Part shown: positions 57,221 through 64,000 of the stretch, piece by piece
How the letters are laid out: each line of letters begins with the position of its first letter
Numbering within the stretch: position 1 is the first letter of the stretch
Assembly: GCA_002839605.1 (NCBI GenBank)
Contig: PGYK01000006.1
Location: 1-64,000 of the forward strand
From: Methanomicrobiales archaeon HGW-Methanomicrobiales-3
GTDB lineage: Archaea > Halobacteriota > Methanomicrobia > Methanomicrobiales > Methanospirillaceae
Direction: 5' to 3'
DNA: 64,000 bases
Notes under the pieces: generated by a model
Told to the model about the DNA's origin: nothing
Seen by the model: only the letters and a program-made list of their open reading frames with translations
Databases searched by the model: none
Position numbers and translations under genes: made by a program

Positions 57221-58366
57221 TTACGATTGCATTGACAACGGGTCAGCCCCAAGCGAGAACGTGCCATACTTCCCGCCTCCGCCCGGGTGGAGGACGACCG
57301 TCTCAGTGCGCAGGGCAGCAATGGCATCTGCGACTTTTGGGTGAACGGCCCGTATTTCCGACACGGGCACATCGATGAGGACGGCGATCTCGTTTCCGAA
57401 GGTTTCGATGAATTTCGCATAGATCGCTTTGCACTTCTTCGTGTTGGGGGATGAGGTTCCTTCCATGGTCTGGATGATCTGGGCGAGCGGGATGACGCGG
57501 AGGTAGGGGGGCCGGGGGCGTGCCGCGCTGCCGTGCGCCAGTTCCTTTGCCCGGTCGGCCACGCCTTTTTTGATGATCCCGCCATCGGCAGGGCAGCGCC
57601 ACTGGTGCCGGATGGCATCCTGAAGAGAGTACTGCTCGTAGCACCGGGTGCAGGCCGTGCGGTTGTACTTGCCCTCCTCCGGGAAGAACCCGGCGTTCAT
57701 CTCAACGGCCCCTTCCCGGATTGCAAAGAGCACATCCTTTGCTGAGGGGCTCCCGATGCGAAGGCGGTTGAACTCCCGTCCGAGCTTGTCGGGATACGGG
57801 CTGTGGGCATCGGAGTTGGTCAGGAACGGGACATCGTAGAGATCGGGGATCGCTGCCCCGTACGAGCTGTCTGCCGAGAGGCCGAGTTCAAGGAAGTCGA
57901 TCTTCGCATCACCGTAGCAGGCGGGCACGGAATCGAAGTAGGCGTACATCGAGGTCCACGGGGTGAAGGCATGGGCCGGGCCGACAAGTGCCCCCACTTC
58001 ATGGGCGGCATTCGCAATCTCCTCGCCGCTGAGGTAGACGTGCGGCCTCCCGGCGGTGACAAAACTTTTGCAGGTGCCTTCGAGCAGGTCGCGGAGCTGG
58101 TCGAACTGGGCCGGTTCTTCTGCAAGAATAACGTGATGGACGCGCCGGATATCCTCGATCTCGCCCTGCGGAACAATCACGATCCCGGCATCGTTTTCAA
58201 GGAATGGTTTCCACAAGGCCAGCCAGTCCGGCTGGAGGGCATCGCCGGTGCCAAGGACCGTGATCCCCTTCGTGACGCACCCTTTGAGGAGCTGCTCCGG
58301 CTGCATGAACCGGGAGACGGCTATCGAGTACGGGGAGTGGATGTGGAGGTCGGCCGTGGCGAGCAT
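57221..58366 (-). CDS. PHP-domain phosphoesterase-like protein (TIGR00375-like)
   Basis: A 381-residue protein with a PHP metal-dependent phosphoesterase domain: DLHIHSPYS at the N-terminus and NSDAHSPYP in the middle. A zinc-finger-like segment CTRCYEQ follows, and a C-terminal domain related to helicase accessory parts (about 285-381). It belongs to a family usually annotated only as conserved hypothetical (TIGR00375, from memory). A role in nucleic acid or nucleotide repair is guessed for the family. It is divergent from the peroxiredoxin gene; the spacer holds family B elements. Confidence 0.82.
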   Translation of the reverse strand: MLATADLHIHSPYSIAVSRFMQPEQLLKGCVTKGITVLGTGDALQPDWLALWKPFLENDAGIVIVPQGEIEDIRRVHHVILAEEPAQFDQLRDLLEGTCKSFVTAGRPHVYLSGEEIANAAHEVGALVGPAHAFTPWTSMYAYFDSVPACYGDAKIDFLELGLSADSSYGAAIPDLYDVPFLTNSDAHSPYPDKLGREFNRLRIGSPSAKDVLFAIREGAVEMNAGFFPEEGKYNRTACTRCYEQYSLQDAIRHQWRCPADGGIIKKGVADRAKELAHGSAARPRPPYLRVIPLAQIIQTMEGTSSPNTKKCKAIYAKFIETFGNEIAVLIDVPVSEIRAVHPKVADAIAALRTETVVLHPGGGGKYGTFSLGADPLSMQS

Positions 58367-58457
58367 GGGTAGGATCCGGTTGTATTCCGGGAGATTTAAT
58401 AATCAGGATCAGGGAGCAGCAGGATACCCTGGTACACTGCGGGCCAAAGGGGGGGCC

Positions 58458-58476
58458 GGGGGGTCGCGTGGGTACA
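58458..58476 (-). repeat. Solo terminus of a family B element
   Basis: GGGGGGTCGCGTGGGTACA, read on the plus strand, is the right-hand form of the B terminus. A possible left partner upstream near 58427-58435 (CCTGGTACAC) is too degenerate to call. Confidence 0.6.
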
Positions 58477-58611
58477 GAGAGGCATGCCCCTCCACCACCC
58501 CACCCAATCCCAATCCGCCTGAATTGCAGGATGTTTATGACGGGAAATGCAGGTATGTTCGCACCATTATCCTTCCGGGAACCGGGCATGGGCCGGCCCT
58601 AAAAGAATTTG

Positions 58612-58706
58612 TGTACCCACGCGACCCCCCCTTGTCGTTCCAAAAACGTGAGCATTTTCACGTCATAAACGTGTAAAAACGGGTGAGGGGGGGTCGTGTG
58701 GGTACA
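58612..58706. repeat. Family B element with inverted termini, copy 2
   Basis: A 95-base element starting TGTACCCACGCGACCCCCC and ending with its inverted counterpart (GGGGGGTCGTGTGGGTACA), a single mismatch in the terminal 19. The interior, with ACGTGAGCATTTTCACGT, forms a second small inverted repeat. It has no reading frame and sits about 75 bases before the peroxiredoxin gene. It is the clearest family B copy. Confidence 0.8.
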
Positions 58707-58780
58707 GATTTGGAATCACCCCTGCAGCCCCAATCCAAATCCTCATCACCTCCCGCCCCAACAAGACATCCGGGAGATCC

Positions 58781-59248
58781 ATGACTCATGATGCAATGGT
58801 ACAGCCGGGCGATGTGGCAAAGAACTTCTCGATCAAGGACCAGAACGACACCACGTTCAGCCTGCTGGAGAACAGCGGGAGGAGAGTGCTCCTCTCCTTC
58901 CACCCGCTCGCCTGGACGGAATACTGTGCCCGGCAGATGACGTCGCTTGAGGAGCACCAGGCCCGGTTTGGGGAACTCAACTGCGTGGCGGTAGGCATCA
59001 GCGTGGACAGCAAACCGTGCAAGAAGGAATGGGCAAAGAGTCTCGGCATTACAAAGACAAGACTCCTCTGCGACTTCTGGCCGCACGGCACGGTGGCGAT
59101 GAAGTACGGGATCTTCCGCGACGAGAACGGGTTCTCGGAGCGGGCAAACATCATCGTGGACGAGAGGCAGCGGGTCGTGTTCGTGAAGGTCTACCCGGTC
59201 CATTCGGTGCCGGAAATCGGGGAGGTCCTGACGTTTTTGCAGAAATAA
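58781..59248 (+). CDS. Peroxiredoxin (AhpC/TSA family)
   Basis: A 155-residue thioredoxin-fold peroxidase that reduces peroxides. The peroxidatic Cys is in HPLAWTEYCARQM, which fits PxxxTxxC. KPCKKEW holds a second Cys about 35 residues later that may be resolving. GTVAMKYGIFRDENGFSERANIIVD is typical of the AhpE/BCP-like group. A starting ATG at 58781 is used; another Met five codons in is possible. The gene is divergent from the PHP gene. Reductant unknown. Confidence 0.92.
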   Translation: MTHDAMVQPGDVAKNFSIKDQNDTTFSLLENSGRRVLLSFHPLAWTEYCARQMTSLEEHQARFGELNCVAVGISVDSKPCKKEWAKSLGITKTRLLCDFWPHGTVAMKYGIFRDENGFSERANIIVDERQRVVFVKVYPVHSVPEIGEVLTFLQK

Positions 59249-59397
59249 TTTGATTTTAAAATTGCATTTAATTTTTCAACAGGTATAGATTGAAGGTACT
59301 CGAAATTGTGATCCTTATTTAATATTTAGGGTAAAGTACCAATCCAGCCCCAAACTTATGAATCTGACAATCATTCGCCCACCTTGCACCAACCCAG

Positions 59398-59520
59398 CCC
59401 CCAAAGGGGGCGAGGGCGCATGCGATTCCTCTGTATTACCTGAAATCCAGATCCAAGTAATACAAGACTATCGCAATCGGGCGCCATAGCGGCGGGGCGA
59501 AGCCCCTGGAGCGTTAGCGG
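59398..59520. other. Hairpin-rich intergenic stretch before the HEPN gene
   Basis: The spacer 59249-59656 contains CCCCCAAAGGGGG (59398-59410) and GGGGCGAAGCCCC (59494-59506), the latter within a larger GC-rich inverted context. These are compact hairpins of unknown role and not clear copies of families A or B. Further on the spacer becomes AT-rich, in keeping with the following gene. Confidence 0.4.
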
Positions 59521-59656
59521 TTTCCTGTCCTGAGCAGAATTACTTTTTTGTATTGCATTTTAGGATAGCAATCTTTCGTTTTTTCCCCTCGCAATTCTTT
59601 TCCGGATCTAGGGGGGGTTAGAACAGGACATTACCCATAATTATTACCCCAGAGTA

Positions 59657-60859
59657 GTGGTGATTAAACACGGTGAAATGTATTCCTCTTTCGAATGTAT
59701 AAAAAAATCTTTCTATGTAGATGATCTTGAGAGATCTATGGACGAGATAAATACGAAAGCACAATATACAATTTTATATTCGGTCAGTACGGGAATTTCG
59801 ATTTGTAATCAAAAAGATGGTTGCCCGAACCCAATATTCACATTTAATCTTAAAGACCATTCGATTTTTGTAAGAGATTACAAATTTGTTAAAGAAAGTA
59901 AAATTTTAGATTATGGGTTAGAATTTATTATAAAAACTGAAACTGATAATTTAGAACAAACGTTAATTATCTTAAAGAATGATGTCGAAAACATATTAAA
60001 TTTACTTTGCTTTTCAACACTCTGTTATGCAGATAAATCATCCTTAAACTCAGTAATCAAAATTAATAATTCATTGAAAACACACGAAGCATCGTTCTAT
60101 GTCTATCCCATGACAGGAAAACGAGTTAATCAGTTATGTATTATTGATCTCGTTTTTTTCTCACATATTTGGAAAAATTTTCAATCGTGTGACATTGATG
60201 AGCAAAGGCGAATTTTAAGAGCAATTACGTGGTTAAGAAAAGGATTGAATGAAGACAACCTTGATGAATTTATATCCAACTGGATAGGATTGGAAATATT
60301 GAGTAAAATTATTCGTAAAAAGTACATTGGGATAGTAAAAAAGGGAGATGAATGGGGAGGACTAAAAAAGATCTTTAATGATTTTCTAAATGTAAATGAA
60401 ACACGATTCGAAAAAGTAAAGGGTGATTATCGAAATGGAATTGTCCATGGATTTCAAGAACTCGATAATAAATTTATTCACGATGTCCAAGAATTTTCAC
60501 CATTACTAAGAAAATGTTTGATTGCCTGCATTTGCAAATCTCTAAAAATTTCCGATAAAATTACAAATAAAATACTTAAACGGGACATTAAAAAATGGCA
60601 AAATTTCCCATATAGTGTCATGAAAGGAAAAATTGAAAATTTACCGGATTTCGATGAACAAAAAAACATGTTCCCAAGAGTTTTCCCCCTTGTAAAAGAG
60701 ATTACATTTGATTTTATTGAAGGGAATAAAGTATCCTTTCAAACAGAAATTGAATGTGATTTTAGAAAACATTCGAAGACAATTTTTGAACAAGAAATTA
60801 ACGAAACGTGGTATAACGATAATTCAGGAATTGAAACATTTGACTGTAAAATTAAGTAA
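59657..60859 (+). CDS. AT-rich HEPN-domain protein, probable foreign gene
   Basis: A 400-residue protein with strongly AT-biased codon use, unlike every neighbour. The N-terminal 200 residues have no recognised domain. The region about 210-310 has a HEPN-like helical pattern with NWIGLEILSKIIRK and, at about 259-264, RNGIVH, which fits the Rx4-6H motif of HEPN RNases (Apea-like HEPN). HEPN proteins often act in toxin-antitoxin, phage defence or RNA decay. Start GTG 59657 or ATG 59678 is uncertain. No partner gene is adjacent, and both flanks are core genes. Confidence 0.7.
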   Translation: MVIKHGEMYSSFECIKKSFYVDDLERSMDEINTKAQYTILYSVSTGISICNQKDGCPNPIFTFNLKDHSIFVRDYKFVKESKILDYGLEFIIKTETDNLEQTLIILKNDVENILNLLCFSTLCYADKSSLNSVIKINNSLKTHEASFYVYPMTGKRVNQLCIIDLVFFSHIWKNFQSCDIDEQRRILRAITWLRKGLNEDNLDEFISNWIGLEILSKIIRKKYIGIVKKGDEWGGLKKIFNDFLNVNETRFEKVKGDYRNGIVHGFQELDNKFIHDVQEFSPLLRKCLIACICKSLKISDKITNKILKRDIKKWQNFPYSVMKGKIENLPDFDEQKNMFPRVFPLVKEITFDFIEGNKVSFQTEIECDFRKHSKTIFEQEINETWYNDNSGIETFDCKIK

Positions 60860-60991
60860 ATTAAGACGAAGTATACAGTGGAAGTTTCAGTATTTTTTCT
60901 TTTTTACAATCAATATAGTGAGGTAATAAAAAAGGAGTGAAGATACGATACAATATTGGTCCCAAGAATATTCCGACACTACCTACTATCG

Positions 60992-61747
60992 TTACCCGAT
61001 ATAACTCAGTTCCTCGTCCTTTGCCTGCTCGCCCTCGACCAGGTTCTCGATGGCCTTTTCCATCTCCGCAGCCCGGTCATTGAGCCGGGTCAGGTCGACC
61101 GGAACCTCGATCAGTTTCGAGAGGATCGCAAGCACGCTTGAAGCCGCCATCGGGTCGACGATATACCCGCTCGTCTCGCCCATAAGGCAGATCGCATCGA
61201 TTCCCCGCGGAGCAGAGAGGGCAAGCATCAGACCGGCTGCCCCGACAATCCCGCCGCCGGGCTCAGCCCGCTCGAATGCAACACCCGCCGCCTCGACCTC
61301 CTCACGGAGTTCAGGACGGTTCACCGCCCCGAGCACCCGGGGTTCCTCCACCAGGTGACCGACCCCGAATCCGCCGAGCGTGTAGATACGCCGGGCCCTG
61401 ATCTCTGCAGCAATGTCGCAGTAGCAGTCGGCAAGAATGTAGTGCCCCTCGCCCGAGGTGCTCTGGTGGTCGCCGACCAGGAAGACAAGGTCGCAGGTTT
61501 CTGACTGGTACAGGTACAACTCGTTCCGGGCAAGGCGGGCTGTGCCGTTCTCGTCAAGGATGACCTGCGGGGGGAAGTAAAGGGAGGTGATCTCGGCGAT
61601 CTTCTCTGCACCCAGCTCATGGATCATGTACTCGGCAACCAGTTTTCCCACCTGGCCGATCCCGGGCAGCCCCTCGATAAAGATGGGATCCCTGACGGTT
61701 TTGTCCTTGAAACTGTCAAGGTAACGGACGGAGATGTCCTCAATCAT
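60992..61747 (-). CDS. PAC2-family protein, second copy
   Basis: A 251-residue PAC2 paralogue; the ATG at 61747 overlaps the Nop10 stop. The motif FIEGLPGIGQVGKLVAEYMI and IYTLGGFGVGHLV are typical. This copy ends Ser-Tyr-Ile-Gly, so its Tyr is third from the end and it does not fit the HbYX tail of proteasome-binding members. It lies last in the ribosome and translation-factor operon, the usual place for a PAC2 gene in euryarchaea. Confidence 0.88.
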   Translation of the reverse strand: MIEDISVRYLDSFKDKTVRDPIFIEGLPGIGQVGKLVAEYMIHELGAEKIAEITSLYFPPQVILDENGTARLARNELYLYQSETCDLVFLVGDHQSTSGEGHYILADCYCDIAAEIRARRIYTLGGFGVGHLVEEPRVLGAVNRPELREEVEAAGVAFERAEPGGGIVGAAGLMLALSAPRGIDAICLMGETSGYIVDPMAASSVLAILSKLIEVPVDLTRLNDRAAEMEKAIENLVEGEQAKDEELSYIG

Positions 61748-61895
61748 GGTGTGCCAGCCTGCGGTATTTACCATACTTGTCTTCAGGAGAGAAACGGGCC
61801 GGATGGGCAACGGCAGTAGGCTTCCCGCACACCGGGCAGGTTAAAGAAAGAGTATAGATATGATCTGCCGGGCAGCACCGGATGCGGCCGCTCAT
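61740..61895 (-). CDS. nop10: H/ACA ribonucleoprotein subunit Nop10
   Basis: A 51-residue protein, MSGRIRCCPADHIYTL at the start and ARFSPEDKYGKYRR near the end, the unmistakable Nop10 pattern with CCP...CPVCG zinc site. It is part of the archaeal box H/ACA pseudouridylation complex. Its ATG overlaps the aIF2-alpha stop by four bases, and its stop overlaps the PAC2 start by eight, so it is coupled on both sides. It is short enough to be missed by a length filter. Confidence 0.95.
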   Translation of the reverse strand: MSGRIRCCPADHIYTLSLTCPVCGKPTAVAHPARFSPEDKYGKYRRLAHHD

Positions 61896-62686
61896 TGACT
61901 CTTCCCGGACTTGGGTTTCTTGACGAGTCTGCCCTCGCCACCGGCCTTTTCCACCACCGCGATTGCGGCATTGCCCGCCTTCTCGATAGCCTTCTCGGCC
62001 TTCTTGTAATCGGGGGCGATAACCTTGATGCGGTAGATCGGTGCGCCAAGATAGAGGAGCTCGACATCGACCCCGCCGGTCTTCTGCTCGGCCCCTGCTT
62101 TCTTGAGCGCGTTCCTGATGACCGTAATTCCGTCGGGGGAGGTGCAGGTGAGGTGGAGGTGACCCGTCACTTCGACATGGGGAACCTTGACATTCTCCCC
62201 TGCCACTTTTACGAGAATCTCGGAGACTTTCTTTGAGAGGCCCAGTTTCTTGAGCGTGGGTTCGGGGTCGATGACCAGATCCTCAAAGACCGGGTAGAAC
62301 GCCCCGTACTTCGCGTAGATCGCATCCTCGAGTTCGGCGGGAGGAGTGCCGGTCTGTTCGGCAACAAACCCGAGCCACTTGTGGGCCTTGCTCTCGCTCT
62401 TCCACTCGCGGATCTTCTCGCGCCGCTGGTGATCGTTGACGTCTTTCAACGAAAGGTCGATGTGTCCGCGGGTCCGGTCAACATTGAGAACCTTGCAGAC
62501 AACCTTCTGGCCTTCGCGGATATGATCGCGGATGTACTTGATCCAGCCCCGTGCAACTTCAGAGATGGGGATGAGCCCCTGGCGGCCACCGTACTCATCC
62601 AGTGAAACGAACGCGACAAAGTCCTTGACGTTTTCTACTGTGCAGACGACAAGTTCTGCTTCCTGTGGCCACTCTCTGTCCTGCAT
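61892..62686 (-). CDS. Translation initiation factor 2 subunit alpha
   Basis: aIF2-alpha, about 264 residues. The S1 domain (about 10-85: VVCTVENVKDFVAFVSLDEYGG...LIPISEVA) is followed by the helical domain and the C-terminal alpha/beta domain that contacts the gamma subunit. It is part of the factor that carries initiator tRNA. The ATG at 62686 is preferred; a GTG at 62698 would give a four-base overlap with the S27e stop and is also plausible. Confidence 0.95.
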   Translation of the reverse strand: MQDREWPQEAELVVCTVENVKDFVAFVSLDEYGGRQGLIPISEVARGWIKYIRDHIREGQKVVCKVLNVDRTRGHIDLSLKDVNDHQRREKIREWKSESKAHKWLGFVAEQTGTPPAELEDAIYAKYGAFYPVFEDLVIDPEPTLKKLGLSKKVSEILVKVAGENVKVPHVEVTGHLHLTCTSPDGITVIRNALKKAGAEQKTGGVDVELLYLGAPIYRIKVIAPDYKKAEKAIEKAGNAAIAVVEKAGGEGRLVKKPKSGKSQ

Positions 62687-62694
62687 AGCCGGGC

Positions 62695-62883
62695 TCACTG
62701 GAGCTCTTGGACGATATCAGCCTTAAGACTTGCCTTTCCGCCGGTGGGGGTGGCAAGGTCGCGTCCGCAGACAACGCACTTGACGACCGTGCTGGCCTTC
62801 TCAAAGATGGTCTGCTCGTTCTCGCAGTCGGGACACTTTACTTTATAGAATTTGCTCCGGTTTTCCCTTATTGTGCTTACCAT
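62695..62883 (-). CDS. rps27e: Ribosomal protein S27e
   Basis: A 62-residue zinc-ribbon small-subunit protein. CPDCENEQTIFEKASTVVKCVVCG (positions about 18-41) gives the two CxxC pairs. Basic N-terminus and length agree with archaeal S27e. It lies between L44e and aIF2-alpha, the conserved euryarchaeal order. Confidence 0.96.
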   Translation of the reverse strand: MVSTIRENRSKFYKVKCPDCENEQTIFEKASTVVKCVVCGRDLATPTGGKASLKADIVQELQ

Positions 62884-62889
62884 AACGCT

Positions 62890-63168
62890 TCACTCCGTAA
62901 GTTCGAATTTCGCGACACGGTAGCCCTTGCGCAGGTGTGCCTTCTTGCAGGTTACACAGCGGTACCGGACGTTGATCTTCTTGGTCGGCTTGTCGCCACC
63001 GGGCACTTTTGAGAACTTGCCCATGTTGCCCACCCTGCCCCTGCGGGCTTTCTGGCGGTCAATCCAGTGGAGGCCGGTCGTCTTGCCTTTCTTTACCTTC
63101 TCAACCTCGTGCACCTGGTGACTCCTGCAAAAGGGGCAGTAGGTTGTAAATTTTGCTGGCATTTTCAT
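62890..63168 (-). CDS. rpl44e: Ribosomal protein L44e
   Basis: A 92-residue zinc-binding large-subunit protein: CPFCRSHQ and CVTCKK give the two zinc pairs, and [18 protein letters not shown] is the typical basic middle. ATG 63168 has GGAGA about nine bases upstream. It lies six bases upstream of the S27e gene in the same operon. Confidence 0.96.
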   Translation of the reverse strand: MKMPAKFTTYCPFCRSHQVHEVEKVKKGKTTGLHWIDRQKARRGRVGNMGKFSKVPGGDKPTKKINVRYRCVTCKKAHLRKGYRVAKFELTE

Positions 63169-63207
63169 ATTAAATGTCTCCGATAATCCTGATGTCGAAT
63201 ACCTATA

Positions 63208-63900
63208 TTATTTGCAGAGATTGATATTTAAGACTATGTTGCGCTCGTACAGGACCGCAGCATTCCGCTCGGGAAGCGTCACTATATCTCCTTTTGAGAG
63301 GGTATAAATTCTCCCATCCACTCCCATGAACGATTCCATGTCCTGGAGCACCCGGACAAGGGCGCAGGGATGGACGATCGGGCTTTTCTGGACCGCCGGC
63401 GCTGCCGCTGGAACCGGAAGATCGCCCCCGATATCCTCATCATAGGGTTCTTCCGCGGGCAGATCCTCTGCTGCTTCATCCTCACCATAGAGCGCCAGCG
63501 GGGCGGTGGCGGCATGGGTAACGTGGGGAGCATTGTGCAGCAGGACTTCCTGGCACTGCTCGATTGCTGCCGTGATCTGGTCGAACATTGCCTTCTCGGG
63601 CGGGATCATCCGTTTGACCTCGTCCCGGTCGTAATAGTTCCCCTCCGCGTGCATCATGGTAAGCGCAAGGATCTTGCGCGAACGCATGGCAAAGATGTCC
63701 TGGAGGGTCTCCCGGATAGCCAGCGTCTCATCGATGAGTGCGCGGGCATCGTCCGAGAACGGGTCGTCGATGGCATAGACCTTTTTTGTGATCGCCGCAA
63801 GCTCGGCGTGCCCTTTCTCGAAGATATCCGGGGCAACCGGGGTAAGCCTGCCGGTCTCGCGTTCGGACAACAGGATACTGCGCAGGTCATCGAGCTTCAT
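63208..63900 (-). CDS. GINS complex subunit Gins51
   Basis: A 230-residue archaeal GINS subunit that helps activate the replicative MCM helicase. The N-terminal helical A domain (MKLDDLRSILLSERETGRL) and the C-terminal small beta B domain (DMESFMGVDGRIYTLSKGDIVTLPERNAAVLYER) are in the Gins51 order, joined by an acidic Pro/Ala-rich linker (about 140-175). It follows the primase small subunit by eight bases, a conserved pairing. Confidence 0.9.
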   Translation of the reverse strand: MKLDDLRSILLSERETGRLTPVAPDIFEKGHAELAAITKKVYAIDDPFSDDARALIDETLAIRETLQDIFAMRSRKILALTMMHAEGNYYDRDEVKRMIPPEKAMFDQITAAIEQCQEVLLHNAPHVTHAATAPLALYGEDEAAEDLPAEEPYDEDIGGDLPVPAAAPAVQKSPIVHPCALVRVLQDMESFMGVDGRIYTLSKGDIVTLPERNAAVLYERNIVLNINLCK

Positions 63901-63908
63901 GTCTTTCC

Positions 63909-64000
63909 TCAGGCAATCTCTGCTGCCCCGCGGGCGCAGAGGAAGACTGCCACCGCTTCCGGTACTGTAGTGATGCCCTTTTGGAGCTCATAAGTACTTC
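63909..64000 (-). CDS. priS: DNA primase small subunit PriS, C-terminal fragment
   Basis: Only the last 30 codons lie in the window. They read STYELQKGITTVPEAVA and then VFLCARGAAEIA before the TGA at 63909-63911, which matches the C-terminus of archaeal PriS. The gene continues beyond the right edge. Pairing with GINS51 just downstream is the normal archaeal arrangement. Confidence 0.85.
   Translation of the reverse strand, partial: STYELQKGITTVPEAVAVFLCARGAAEIA

Overview
The window looks like chromosomal DNA from a methanogenic euryarchaeon of the order Methanomicrobiales (Methanoregula, Methanolinea or Methanosphaerula type). The evidence is an archaeal RNA polymerase operon with split A and B subunits, archaeal LeuRS, aIF2-alpha, Nop10, L44e, S27e, L30e, GINS51 and PriS, PAC2 proteasome chaperone proteins, a geranylgeranyl reductase with ferredoxin, GGTGA-type ribosome binding sites, TATA promoters and moderately high GC. 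The genus is inference; no methanogenesis gene lies in the window.

Layout. 0.2-6.2 kb: small envelope and lipoproteins, CorA, and a truncated gene remnant. 6.2-12 kb: a RelBE-type toxin-antitoxin pair, a secreted papain-fold peptidase and a secreted beta-propeller, embedded in repeat-rich GC-biased spacers. 12-19 kb: PIN-ATPase-KH protein, LeuRS, an MntA/HepT pair whose HepT is frameshifted, and a second beta-propeller protein. 19-27 kb: Bax-inhibitor-like membrane protein, a protein with eight zinc ribbons, a PAC2/DUF473 pair, a TIG/PEGA surface protein and small unknowns. 27-36 kb: tRNA-Arg, then the minus-strand operon rpoH-rpoB2-rpoB1-rpoA1-rpoA2-L30e-NusA behind tRNA-Lys. 36-39 kb: two response regulators and a roadblock protein, divergent from a MinD-type ATPase and a small membrane protein. 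39-42 kb: tRNA-Pro, DUF89 phosphatase, NfeD and stomatin. 42.8-52.2 kb: a sugar-storage and glycolysis locus (glycogen phosphorylase, ADP-dependent sugar kinase, GH57 enzyme, glycosyltransferase, phosphoribulokinase, PfkA-type phosphofructokinase, cupin phosphoglucose isomerase). 53-59 kb: M50 protease, RNase HII, TrkA, geranylgeranyl reductase with ferredoxin, PHP protein, peroxiredoxin. 59.7-60.9 kb: a strikingly AT-rich HEPN gene. 61-64 kb: the operon priS-GINS51-L44e-S27e-aIF2alpha-nop10-PAC2, whose priS runs off the window edge.

The most unusual material is noncoding. Family A repeats (hairpin modules, about 240-340 bp when complete) sit mainly between convergent genes near 19.0, 42.5 and 52.4 kb, with partial copies near 25.2, 42.0 and 52.8 kb. 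Family B elements are 95-117 bp, bounded by inverted TGTACCC...CGACCCCCC termini, near 7.2 and 58.65 kb. Further GC-rich blocks recur at 5.7, 6.1, 7.1, 11.5 and 11.6 kb. No transposase, integrase, CRISPR array, rRNA or origin was recognised.

Together the genes are mostly core information processing and central carbon metabolism, interrupted by small accessory islands (toxin-antitoxin pairs, HEPN gene, secreted proteins) that coincide with the repeat-rich spacers.
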